Below are positions 44,659-52,741 of a stretch of 64,000 nt of DNA, piece after piece. Numbering within the stretch: the stretch's first letter is position 1; every line of letters starts with the position of its first letter. Made by a program: the position numbers and the translations under genes. The notes under the pieces are model-generated. The model saw only the letters and a program-made list of their open reading frames with translations. It had not been told where the DNA came from and did no database searches. Origin of the DNA: Methanospirillum stamsii (lineage in GTDB: Archaea; Halobacteriota; Methanomicrobia; Methanomicrobiales; Methanospirillaceae); NCBI RefSeq assembly GCF_046244385.1, contig NZ_CP176366.1, forward strand, positions 3,286,001 to 3,350,000, written 5' to 3'.

Positions 44659-44973
44659 TTAATCTGATATTCCGGATATAATTTCATAACCGATAAATCC
44701 ATCCTTTTTCAGACTGGATATAACATTCATGACATCTTCACGTATTCTATCTGAATCATCATCATAGTAATTTTTTACATCCATAACAATCTGGTCGACA
44801 TCCCTTTTCCCATCAATTTTTTCCCAGATAAATGCACCTGTACTATTAAGGACAATAGAACTTCCGATATCGCAATTAACAATTATTAAGTGATCATCAA
44901 GACCTTTTCGACTGACTACAGACGGATTTTTAGTAGGAATGGATGATAACGTTAGTTCATTAATAGTTACCAT
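44659..44973 (-). CDS. PqqD-like peptide recognition protein (first copy)
   Basis: 104 residues with 'NPSVVSRKGLDDHLIIVNCDIGSSIVLNSTGAFIWEKIDGKRDVDQIVMDV' and 'VISSLKKDGFIGYE', the classic PqqD layout of three strands followed by a three-helix part. It shares only the general pattern with the second copy, so the duplication is old or the two were recruited separately. It could recognise a different region of the precursor, or serve the kinase/peptidase fusion rather than the radical SAM protein (inference). Confidence 0.87.
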   Translation of the reverse strand: MVTINELTLSSIPTKNPSVVSRKGLDDHLIIVNCDIGSSIVLNSTGAFIWEKIDGKRDVDQIVMDVKNYYDDDSDRIREDVMNVISSLKKDGFIGYEIISGISD

Positions 44974-45028
44974 ACTAATAAATTAGCCTAATTTGGTAAT
45001 AAATAAATGTATTCACCATAAAAAATAT

Positions 45029-46891
45029 TCAGACCTGATAACTATCAGCCTGAGCCCGAAACATTTCAGTATATTTTCCATTTTTCTCATACAATTCCCT
45101 GTGACTACCTTCTTCAACAATCTTCCCTTTGTCCAGAACATAAATCTTGTCAGCCATCATTATCGTAGAAAACCTGTGGCTAATGATAATCGCAGATTTA
45201 TCGATGACCAGTTCTTTAAATATCTCAAAAATTTTCATTTCTGCAAGGGCATCAAGAGAACTTGATGGCTCATCTAAAATAACCAAATCGGCATCACGAT
45301 AAAATGTTCTTGCAAGAGCTATTCGTTGCCATTGCCCAGTGCTCAATTCGTGCCCACCGGAAAAAAAATTCCCTAATACTGATTGATAACCCTTTGTTAA
45401 TTGGCTAATAAAAGTGTCCGCATCAGCTTTCTTGGCAGCTGTCTCCACTACCCTGCCCGGATGATTCAAATCACCGAGCCGGATATTTTCTTCAACAGTA
45501 AGTTGATAACTTGAATAATCCTGGAAAAGAATTGCGATATGTTTACGCCAACCAATTGGATCAAACGAACGGATATCTATCCCGTCAACTAGTATTTTCC
45601 CCCTGTCCGGATGATATAAAAGAGCAAGTAATTTTACGATAGAACTCTTTCCGGCACCATTTTCTCCTACAAGAGCAATTATTTCCCCTTTTCGTATTTG
45701 AAAAGACACTTCAGACAAGACATTTTCATCTGTTCCAGGATAACTAAATGAAACCCGGTCAAATACTATTTGATTAAATCCTTCTTGAGGAACAGGTTTT
45801 GGAGATGGAGGAACAATAATCTCCGGAACATGATCCAGAAACTGAAACAAATTATCAAGAAATAATTGATCCTGGTAGAGATCACTCATCCCTCCGAATA
45901 TTGACTGAATATATCCAATGAACATCTGAAAGCCCATGAAATACATTACCATATCACCCGGAGTAATGCCCCCTTCAACTGTCTGAATAACGATATACAG
46001 GAATGATCCAAAAATCGCAGCCGTCATAAAAATCTGCGAAAAAGATTCCCATATTAATTGTTTCTTATGAAGTGACAATTGTTCATGTCTCAAATCAACC
46101 TGAATATCATTAAATTTATGAATAAAAAATGATCCAAGGTCAAATAATCTGATTTCTTTTGCAAATATCTGGCTAGTTACGATCCAATGAAAATACCTGC
46201 CCTTTCTTTCGTTCTCGGTCTGTAATTGTTTAAGAGCATAGATCTTTGCCGAGGACAGTATCCTGATAACAAAAAACGGTATTGTAGAACTAAAAATAAT
46301 TAACCCTGCAATCGGAGAGAAAGAAATGAGAATAACAAGAACACTGCCAATTGATATAAGGCTTTGACCGATTTTTACTATACTTAATAAAACACGGTTT
46401 ATCCTAAAATTACTTTCAAATTGTGCCCGATGCAGAGTATCCTGATATTCTTTATTTTCATAATATGCAAGTTCAAGATGTACAGATTTTTCATGAATAA
46501 TATTATTTAACCCATCGGTAAGAACAGAAGATTGTACTATTGAAATATAATGACTAAATGACCTGAAAAAAGCAGTAAATATTGCAATAATCGCTGCAAT
46601 AATCACTAGTGGGATGATGAGAGAGAAAACCTGATGTTTATCCGGTGCAAGAATGCCCGTCGTAGCAGTATCAACAATAAGTTTTGTCAGATACAAACTA
46701 CAGATAGGAAGAATTCCAAGAATAACAGATGATATCAGATTAACCAAAGTTAACCGGGAGGTAATGCTCCAGATAAGACGGAGTGTTCTGGAGAGATTTT
46801 TAATAACCTGAATCAGCTCAACAAAAATATCTCTGATAAAACCGGACAGATGAATTGAAACCACTTTCAACCTGATATTACTATTACTCAA
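45029..46891 (-). CDS. ABC exporter (fused membrane and ATPase domains)
   Basis: 620 residues. Transmembrane domain with about six helices (residues about 45-330), then a nucleotide-binding domain with Walker A 'LVGENGAGKSSIVKLL', Q-loop 'LFQDYSSYQ', signature 'ELSTGQWQRIALARTF', Walker B 'DLVILDEPSSSLDALAE' and the H-loop 'AIIISHRFSTI'. It is of the type-IV exporter class (MsbA/lasso-exporter-like). It lacks the N-terminal C39 peptidase found in many peptide exporters, so leader removal must be done by another protein. It lies 55 bases upstream of the first PqqD gene and 25 downstream of the phosphoesterase. Confidence 0.93.
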   Translation of the reverse strand: MSNSNIRLKVVSIHLSGFIRDIFVELIQVIKNLSRTLRLIWSITSRLTLVNLISSVILGILPICSLYLTKLIVDTATTGILAPDKHQVFSLIIPLVIIAAIIAIFTAFFRSFSHYISIVQSSVLTDGLNNIIHEKSVHLELAYYENKEYQDTLHRAQFESNFRINRVLLSIVKIGQSLISIGSVLVILISFSPIAGLIIFSSTIPFFVIRILSSAKIYALKQLQTENERKGRYFHWIVTSQIFAKEIRLFDLGSFFIHKFNDIQVDLRHEQLSLHKKQLIWESFSQIFMTAAIFGSFLYIVIQTVEGGITPGDMVMYFMGFQMFIGYIQSIFGGMSDLYQDQLFLDNLFQFLDHVPEIIVPPSPKPVPQEGFNQIVFDRVSFSYPGTDENVLSEVSFQIRKGEIIALVGENGAGKSSIVKLLALLYHPDRGKILVDGIDIRSFDPIGWRKHIAILFQDYSSYQLTVEENIRLGDLNHPGRVVETAAKKADADTFISQLTKGYQSVLGNFFSGGHELSTGQWQRIALARTFYRDADLVILDEPSSSLDALAEMKIFEIFKELVIDKSAIIISHRFSTIMMADKIYVLDKGKIVEEGSHRELYEKNGKYTEMFRAQADSYQV

Positions 46892-46916
46892 TTAAACAAT
46901 TAAAAAGAATGACTTT

Positions 46917-47771
46917 TTATCCTGTTTCGTTTTTATAGATTCTTTGAATCTCACCAAATTCCTGCGCCGGAATTATCCGTATCTCCTGGGCCACAATCTC
47001 ATCAACCATCCCATTATCCGTAGTCACGGTATAGAGAACACCGGCAGATACATTCCTGCCGGAATCATCATCATCATCATCATAACCATCCTGATAATTC
47101 GCAATATCTTCAATCACCGGATATTTCCCATCTTTATCAATGACTCTAAATATCTGGGAATGGACATGGCCGGCCATAATAATCGTCGGACGATCGATTA
47201 ATTTATCAAAAATATCTTCTCCCAGTTTGGATCGGTCAGTATCAGACTCCATGTAATAATGAGTTGCAATAATGTTGAATTTTAATGACGATTTTGTAAT
47301 TTCATCCCGGATTTTATTGAAAGTATCCTCTGAACGGGTTTTTTCGGCATAATCGATACCGATAAGATTAAAATCGTTTATAGAAGTTACATAAAAATCA
47401 TCATCATTTCCGGTATATCGAAAGAAATTACTATAACTGGTACCCCAGTTCGTATCATGATTACCTGCAATAACATATACCGGAATATCCGTTTTTTCTA
47501 TTGACCGGGCATATACATCCCATTGTTTCTTGTCATTATAGTTGTTGACAAGATCCCCGGTGAAGATAATCGCACTAATATTATACTCATCCCGGATGGA
47601 GTCAAGATATGAAAAAGTATACTCATAGGTATCCGGATAACGTGAAGCCAGATTTTGAAGATCTGATATATGCACAATTGAATACGTATAGGAACATGCT
47701 ACGGGTACACACAATTGAGATAATAGAATGAGAAGAGCAATAATCAAAAGAAATTTTCTTACAACCGACAC
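46917..47771 (-). pseudogene. Exported calcineurin-like phosphoesterase, 5' end removed by IS insertion
   Basis: The remaining frame encodes 284 residues. A signal peptide ('FLLIIALLILLSQLCVPVACS') is followed by metallophosphoesterase motifs 'VHISDLQ', 'IIFTGDLVNNY', 'YVIAGNHDTNW', 'IIATHYY' and 'IMAGHVHSQIF'. The first motif has Gln where His is usual. The present start is a GTG (47769-47771) formed inside the terminal repeat of the IS at 47765. Joining the far flank at the TTACAA duplication restores 'MKKESDDIVRKFLL', with the true ATG at 49505. The protein may still be made from the IS-borne GTG, but its normal promoter and start are 1.7 kb away. It was probably the first gene of the peptide operon. 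Confidence 0.8.
47759..47764. repeat. Target-site duplication (left)
   Basis: TTACAA, repeated at 49478-49483 on the other side of the IS. Confidence 0.9.
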
Positions 47772-49477
47772 TCGGCACCAAAAAAATTACACATAATATT
47801 TTTCCACATGCGGCCCTAGCAATCGAACAATATCTCTTAATTCATCAGTGAAATTTAGAATTCGCACAAGTATTCTGGAATTATCAATTTCTTTAATCTG
47901 CCTCACTCTTCTGAACATGAAGAATAACCATTTTGCAGATGGTTTATGAGTTGGTTTTCCTTTTTGATCCCGGATTTGTTTCTTCTCAATCTTCAATGTC
48001 TCACGAATTACCCACTCTGTGAACGAATACACGAGAAGACATAGAACCATTATCATGGATAAGGCTGCAATCCGATTTGAATTCTCCAGATAAACCTCTG
48101 ATGCGTGAAATGAATTCCCTTTTATGAACCTGAATCCTCTTTCAACGGTGATTTGCTCCTTATAATACTCAAGACAGGTGTTTGGATCGATTGTAGTGTC
48201 ATTGCTAGCCAGAACAAATCTTCCCATCACTGCTTGCTCTTTTTGGATAACCTCCTTGTTTAGAGATAATTTACAGGAAACAGAATACCACTTCTCAAGA
48301 ACCTCACCTTTTTTCGGCCTTCCTACTTTTCCTGACGCTTTTTTGTTATCACTTGTTATTTCGATATCAGAAAGAATGTACCGCTTATGCTTTGACATCC
48401 ATCTTTCTACAGCTAAACGTGCATCATTTTCACAAGCAAACCCGTTGACCAATGATTTATTCAGGGCAGTCTGACTTTTTGCCAGTTTCTCCTCAAGTTT
48501 TTCAATATCACGTTTAATGCTAGACTTATGTCTCTCTTCAGAATGGAATAAAAACCACTTTTGTTCGATACCGCCATACTTGCTATCGAAAGCAGCATAC
48601 TTATATCTGGCATCCAAACACGGAATCCACTCAACGTCTGATTTAAGGATATTTTTTACCTCTTTTATGGTTTCAGGGACATGAGTTATCCAGTAACAGT
48701 GAGAACTTAATTCCTGGACCATTTTAGCAGAGTAAAGGGCTGAATCAGCCATATGGTAAATTGTCTGTTCAGTGTTGAGATTCTTACGCACTTCTTGAAT
48801 GGTTCGGATTAGTGTCTTTTTATCAGAGATGTTTCCGGATAAAGGCTCCATGAAAACCGGAATCCCACGTTGATCTGTTACTAAAGAAAGGACAAACTGC
48901 TTCAAATCATTACGATGATCTTTAGAATGGCCACGAACCAGTTTAATCAATCGGGTATTCAGGTCTCGATCATATTCACCTGTTACACTGATGGTTGTCG
49001 TATCATAATGGAGTCGAAGAACCCCATGGAGAAGATTATCAAGGATTTCAAGGACAATACCTGTGAATAACTCTGTAGGGCCTGCTGCGGCTATTGCTTC
49101 GAGAGTTTCACCAAATAAATACTGATTCAGGTGCTTTGATTCGATACCCTCACCAATCAGTCGTTCCGTGGCAACATCATCAAAATATTCTGGCATTAGG
49201 TAAAGTCGACGTTCAGTGAAACCTAAACAATTGAGTAGTAATGCTTTGACGGATTGACCATGAGTGACATTGTGACTGCGTTTTTTTGGTATAACTCGGT
49301 CGATATATTCACAGATTCCAAGTTTGTCAATTATCCCTGAAACGATCCCTAAATGAGCTATTGTTACATTTGAATCATCAACGATGGACATTATTCAAAA
49401 AGAGTATACAACGTACTCAGATTTAAATGTTTGTACTAAATTCAAGTTTTGTAACACTCATTGCTGCCGAGTATCGG
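47765..49477 (-). mobile_element. IS1634/IS4-type insertion sequence, intact
   Basis: 1713-bp element. The terminal repeats begin CCGACACTCGGCACCAA (47765) and, on the opposite strand from 49477, CCGATACTCGGCAGCAA, 15 of 17 identical. The flanking 6-bp duplication TTACAA is perfect. It contains one uninterrupted leftward transposase. It interrupts the phosphoesterase gene at codon 9-10. Family placement between IS1634 and other IS4-group members is from general layout only. Confidence 0.93.
47787..49391 (-). CDS. DDE transposase of IS1634/IS4 group
   Basis: 534 residues with the layout of the large IS4-group/IS1634 transposases. It has an N-terminal DUF4277-like region ('GIISGIIDKLGICEYIDRVIPKKRSHNVTHGQSVKALLLN'), the first catalytic Asp in 'LRLHYDTTTISVTGEYD', the second in 'IYHMADSALYSAKMV', an inserted beta/coil region with 'EEKLAKSQTALNKSL', and the Glu in 'YKEQITVERGFRFIKGNSFHASEVYLENSNRIAALSMIMVLCLLVYS' (YREK-like block). 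No stops or frameshifts, so probably active. A related 3' fragment survives at 35045-35297. Confidence 0.92.
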   Translation of the reverse strand: MSIVDDSNVTIAHLGIVSGIIDKLGICEYIDRVIPKKRSHNVTHGQSVKALLLNCLGFTERRLYLMPEYFDDVATERLIGEGIESKHLNQYLFGETLEAIAAAGPTELFTGIVLEILDNLLHGVLRLHYDTTTISVTGEYDRDLNTRLIKLVRGHSKDHRNDLKQFVLSLVTDQRGIPVFMEPLSGNISDKKTLIRTIQEVRKNLNTEQTIYHMADSALYSAKMVQELSSHCYWITHVPETIKEVKNILKSDVEWIPCLDARYKYAAFDSKYGGIEQKWFLFHSEERHKSSIKRDIEKLEEKLAKSQTALNKSLVNGFACENDARLAVERWMSKHKRYILSDIEITSDNKKASGKVGRPKKGEVLEKWYSVSCKLSLNKEVIQKEQAVMGRFVLASNDTTIDPNTCLEYYKEQITVERGFRFIKGNSFHASEVYLENSNRIAALSMIMVLCLLVYSFTEWVIRETLKIEKKQIRDQKGKPTHKPSAKWLFFMFRRVRQIKEIDNSRILVRILNFTDELRDIVRLLGPHVEKYYV

Positions 49478-49483
49478 TTACAA
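49478..49483. repeat. Target-site duplication (right)
   Basis: TTACAA, identical to 47759-47764. Confidence 0.9.
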
Positions 49484-49505
49484 TATCATCGCTTTCTTTT
49501 TTCAT
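49478..49505 (-). pseudogene. Severed start of the phosphoesterase gene
   Basis: ATG at 49505 followed by eight codons (KKESDDIV) up to the TTACAA duplication. Removing the IS and one TTACAA copy joins this in frame to 'RKFLLIIALL' of the gene body at 47758 and below. A TATA-like AATTTAAATT lies about 70 bases further upstream (near 49573), which may be the original operon promoter. Confidence 0.75.
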
Positions 49506-49636
49506 ACCAACATTCTGATAAGAATTCTGAACTCTTGAAATTTTTGCTACGATTAGGCTCTTTTCCTGAATTTAAATTTTCATGAACTAATCAAACAAAA
49601 CAACGTCCTGAAATATTATTATTCCCCATATATTCA

Positions 49637-49648
49637 TATAAATATAAA
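49637..49648 (+). promoter_or_regulatory. TATA box of the ftsZ operon
   Basis: TATAAATATAAA at 34-45 bases before the ftsZ ATG (49682) is the best archaeal TATA match in the gap. Transcription would start near 49665-49670, giving a short leader. Confidence 0.5.
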
Positions 49649-49681
49649 GATCATTTTAAATAGAACGGATTGGGGCAGATA

Positions 49682-50770
49682 ATGAAATCAATCGTCGAAG
49701 AAGCATTAAACCGGGCAAAAGCAGAGCAAATGACTCCGCAGAACAATAGCGACCTGGATGCTATTCTCCGGACCATGAACACCCGTATATCGGTTGTCGG
49801 GTGCGGGGGAGGGGGATCCAACACCATCACCCGGATGATGGATGAAGGCATTGCCGGAACTACTCTGTATGCCATCAACACCGATGCCATGCATCTTGCT
49901 ACCGTTAAGGCAGATCATCGGATCCTCATTGGTCGGCAAAGGACACGGGGTCTTGGTGCCGGATCTTACCCACAGGTCGGAGAAGAAGCAGCTCTTGAAA
50001 GTGAACATGACATCCGGAGAGCAGTAGAAGATTCAGATATGGTCTTTATTACTGCCGGTCTTGGGGGTGGGACCGGAACCGGATGTGCACCGGTTGTTGC
50101 GAGAGCTGCCCATGAAGAAGGCGCCCTTACTATCGCAATAGTCACACTTCCATTCTCATCAGAGGGTGCAATCAGAATGGAAAACGCCGAGGCAGGCCTT
50201 GAACGTCTCCGCGATGTGGCTGACACGGTAATAGTTGTCCCTAATGATCGCCTTATTGAAGTAGTTCCAAAACTTCCACTCTATGCAGCATTTAAGGTAG
50301 CTGATGAAGTCCTTATGCGTGCAGTTAAGGGAATAACCGAACTCATTACCGTCCCAGGTCTCGTGAACCTTGACTTTGCAGATATCCGTGCAGTCATGGA
50401 AAAGGGCGGAGTTGCAATGATCGGTATGGGTGAGAGTGACGCCCAGGATAAATCTGCAGACTCAGTCAGGAAAGCAATCCGTTCTCCCCTTCTGGACATT
50501 GACATCTCCTGCGCTACCTCAGCTCTGGTTAATGTAACTGGAGGTCCGGATATGACCATGGCAGAAGCGGAAGGAGTTGTTGAAGAGGTATATAACCTGA
50601 TTGACCCGGATGCACGTATTATCTGGGGTGCACAAATTGATCCTACCATGCAGAATACCATCCGGACACTCCTTATTCTGACAGGGGTTCGGTCGCCACA
50701 AATATATGGTAGGAATGAAAAAAATAACCCGAAATTTCAGAGACACTTTGAGATTGATTTTCTGAAGTGA
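49682..50770 (+). CDS. ftsZ: Cell division GTPase FtsZ
   Basis: 362 residues from ATG 49682; a TTG at 49670 is in frame but only adds three residues. GTP-binding features: 'ISVVGCGGGGSNTITRMMD', the tubulin signature 'FITAGLGGGTGTGCAPVVA', and the T7 loop/catalytic region 'GLVNLDFADIRAVMEKGGVAMIGMG'. The C-terminal domain ends with 'IRTLLILTGVRSPQIYG', and a short basic tail is the expected site for membrane-tether binding. It polymerises into the division ring at midcell. It heads the conserved euryarchaeal cluster ftsZ-secE-spt5-L11-L1-L10-L12. Confidence 0.97.
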   Translation: MKSIVEEALNRAKAEQMTPQNNSDLDAILRTMNTRISVVGCGGGGSNTITRMMDEGIAGTTLYAINTDAMHLATVKADHRILIGRQRTRGLGAGSYPQVGEEAALESEHDIRRAVEDSDMVFITAGLGGGTGTGCAPVVARAAHEEGALTIAIVTLPFSSEGAIRMENAEAGLERLRDVADTVIVVPNDRLIEVVPKLPLYAAFKVADEVLMRAVKGITELITVPGLVNLDFADIRAVMEKGGVAMIGMGESDAQDKSADSVRKAIRSPLLDIDISCATSALVNVTGGPDMTMAEAEGVVEEVYNLIDPDARIIWGAQIDPTMQNTIRTLLILTGVRSPQIYGRNEKNNPKFQRHFEIDFLK

Positions 50771-50775
50771 TATAT

Positions 50776-50967
50776 ATGGAAATCCCCAAACTGGACATAA
50801 ATTTAAACGAGGAACTGTTCCGCAAATATGTGCGTATCCTCAAACTGGCCCGTTTTCCAACCAGAGATGAATTTACAAAAATCTCTCTGGTGGCTGCGGC
50901 AGGTGTTGTGCTGATCGGTATTATCGGGTTCATAATTTACGAACTCTTCCTCGTACTCCCGGCCTGA
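50776..50967 (+). CDS. secE: Protein translocase subunit SecE (Sec61 gamma)
   Basis: 63 residues: an amphipathic N-terminal helix 'LFRKYVRILKLARFPTRDEFTKISLVAAAGV' and one transmembrane helix 'VLIGIIGFIIYELFLVLPA', the standard archaeal SecE/Sec61 gamma. It clamps SecY in the membrane. ATG 50776 is preferred because GTGAT lies just upstream as a ribosome binding site; the GTG at 50767 overlapping the ftsZ stop would add 'MIY'. It is followed 5 bases later by the spt5 gene. Confidence 0.93.
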   Translation: MEIPKLDINLNEELFRKYVRILKLARFPTRDEFTKISLVAAAGVVLIGIIGFIIYELFLVLPA

Positions 50968-50972
50968 TCAAC

Positions 50973-51455
50973 ATGGAAACAGAACACCGTCTCAGCCGCA
51001 TTTATGCGGTAAAGACCACAAACCGGGCAGAACGGTCGGTCGCTGACAATATAGAGAAGGCGGTGCGGGAAGTGGATAATGATATCCGGGTTATGTCAGT
51101 AATTGTCCCTGATGAACTCAAAGGATACGTACTTGTAGAAACTTACGAACCGCTCGCCAGGGTTCAGGAGCTGATGGAACGGGTCCCCAGTGCGCGCACT
51201 GTACTCGCCGGAGCCACAACACTGGAGGAAGTCGGCCACTACCTGGTACCAAAACCGGCAGTCAGCGGCATTGATGAAGGCACTATAGTTGAACTGATCA
51301 ACGGTCCGTTCAAAGGTGAAAAAGCGGTTGTTAAAAGGGTAGACGCTTCAAAAGAAGAAATTACCGTAGAATTATACGAGAGCGTTCTGCCTATTCCCAT
51401 CACGGTTCGCGGAGATCATGTCCGCGTCATAGACCGTGGAGAAGATGATCAGTAG
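50973..51455 (+). CDS. spt5: Transcription elongation factor Spt5 (NusG-like)
   Basis: 160 residues: an N-terminal NGN domain ('IYAVKTTNRAERSVADNIEKAV', 'IMSVIVPDELKGYVLVETYEPLARVQELMERVPSARTVL') and a C-terminal KOW domain ('DEGTIVELINGPFKGEKAVVKRVDASKEEITVELYE', ending 'PITVRGDHVRVI'). It binds the RNA polymerase clamp and raises processivity. Length is typical of archaeal Spt5. The gap of 100 bases to rpl11 has a T-run (51488-51493) and the L11 leader hairpin, so a second promoter may lie there. Confidence 0.96.
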   Translation: METEHRLSRIYAVKTTNRAERSVADNIEKAVREVDNDIRVMSVIVPDELKGYVLVETYEPLARVQELMERVPSARTVLAGATTLEEVGHYLVPKPAVSGIDEGTIVELINGPFKGEKAVVKRVDASKEEITVELYESVLPIPITVRGDHVRVIDRGEDDQ

Positions 51456-51524
51456 GAAAAAACCCTTACTATCATTCAGGCATATTCTTTTTTATCTATC
51501 CTTCCAACCTTAATGAACCCAGAT

Positions 51525-51539
51525 GGACATTCGATGTCC
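51525..51539 (+). promoter_or_regulatory. Small hairpin in the rpl11 leader
   Basis: GGACAT (51525-51530) pairs perfectly with ATGTCC (51534-51539) around TCG. It ends five bases before the ribosome binding site GGTGAT (about 51544). It might be a translational control site for the ribosomal-stalk operon, or chance. Confidence 0.35.
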
Positions 51540-51555
51540 TGACTGGTGATACACA

Positions 51556-52032
51556 ATGGCAGAAGTAGTCGAGGTACTAGTACCCGGTGGCAAAGCAACA
51601 GCCGGACCACCACTTGGTCCGGCACTGGGTCCTCTTGGTATCAACGTCAAAGCTGTCGTTGATGAGATCAACAAGAAGACTGCATCCTTTAATGGTATGC
51701 AGGTTCCTGTTCGCGTTGAAGTGGATGAAAAGAAAAATTTCACCATCTCAGTTGGTATTCCGCCAACAACCGCTCTCATCATGAAAGAAGCAGGCGTTGA
51801 AAAAGGCTCCGGAGAGCCGAATACCAATATTGTCGGGGACTTGTCACTTGAGTCTGCTGTCACGATTGCCAAAATGAAACTTGATGATATGCTTTCTTAC
51901 GACCTGAAAAATGCGGTTAAGGAAGTAATCGGTACCTGCGTTTCGCTTGGTATCACGGTTTCAGGCAAAAAACCCAAAGAGATGCTCAAAGAGATCGATG
52001 CGGGAAATCATGACGCAGTTCTCGTGGGATAG
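51556..52032 (+). CDS. rpl11: Ribosomal protein uL11
   Basis: 158 residues matching archaeal L11: 'VLVPGGKATAGPPLGPALGPLGINVKAVVDEINKKT' (the proline-rich N-terminal hallmark), 'FTISVGIPPTTALIMKEAGVEKGSG' and a C-terminal rRNA-binding domain 'SLESAVTIAKMKLDDML…VKEVIGTCVSLGITVSGKKPKE'. It binds the GTPase-associated region of 23S rRNA at the base of the stalk. A clear GGTGAT ribosome binding site precedes the ATG. Confidence 0.97.
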   Translation: MAEVVEVLVPGGKATAGPPLGPALGPLGINVKAVVDEINKKTASFNGMQVPVRVEVDEKKNFTISVGIPPTTALIMKEAGVEKGSGEPNTNIVGDLSLESAVTIAKMKLDDMLSYDLKNAVKEVIGTCVSLGITVSGKKPKEMLKEIDAGNHDAVLVG

Positions 52033-52093
52033 GATCGATAAGTAACCATAGAAGATCGTCTAAGGCACGGTCGCATCACTATGGAGGAACCTG

Positions 52094-52741
52094 ATGGTAG
52101 AGAAAAGCGTCCTTATTGACGCATTGAAAAAGGCAAAAGAACAGGCGCCTGAACGGAAATTCACCGAGAGTGTCGATATGACCATTAACCTGAAAAATAT
52201 CGACATGTCTCAGCCGAAAAACCGTATTGATGAGACGATTCTCCTTCCTCACGGAAATGGTAGAGTTGTCAAAATAGCCGTTCTTGGTTCTGGAGACATA
52301 GTAACCCAGGCCAGAGAATCCGGCGTTGAACTCATCATGGGACCGGAAGAGATTGAGCGCCTTGGAGGAGCCCCTCGTGAAGCACGTAAAGTTGCGTCCG
52401 AGCATCAGTTTTTCCTTGCAGAAACGCCAGTTATGAGTCTTGTCGGACGATGGTTAGGTCCAAGACTGGGTCCAAGAGGCCGTATGCCTCAGCCGATTCC
52501 AGCAGGAATGGACATTCGTCCCATCGTGGAAAGATTACGAAAATCCGTAAAAATCCGTACCAAAGACAAGATGTCATTCTCACTCAAAATCGGATCAACC
52601 GCGATGAGTGATGAGGAAATTGCAGCTAATATCGATGCAGTCCTCAAGCGTATTCTGTCAAAACTGGAGATGGGTGACTTCCAGGTAAGGTCGGTCTACA
52701 TAAAGACAACCATGGGGCCATCAGTGAAGGTGGAATTATAA
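52094..52741 (+). CDS. rpl1: Ribosomal protein uL1
   Basis: 215 residues: 'TESVDMTINLKNIDMSQPKNRIDETILLPHG', 'GPEEIERLGGAPREARKVASEHQFFLAE', 'MSLVGRWLGPRLGPRGRMPQPIP' and the C-terminal RNA-binding strand 'VRSVYIKTTMGPSVKVEL'. It forms the L1 stalk and, in other methanogens (Methanococcus), represses its own operon by binding mRNA. I could not identify such a site here with confidence. A GGAGG site precedes the ATG. The stop overlaps the first base of the rpl10 start. Confidence 0.97.
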   Translation: MVEKSVLIDALKKAKEQAPERKFTESVDMTINLKNIDMSQPKNRIDETILLPHGNGRVVKIAVLGSGDIVTQARESGVELIMGPEEIERLGGAPREARKVASEHQFFLAETPVMSLVGRWLGPRLGPRGRMPQPIPAGMDIRPIVERLRKSVKIRTKDKMSFSLKIGSTAMSDEEIAANIDAVLKRILSKLEMGDFQVRSVYIKTTMGPSVKVEL

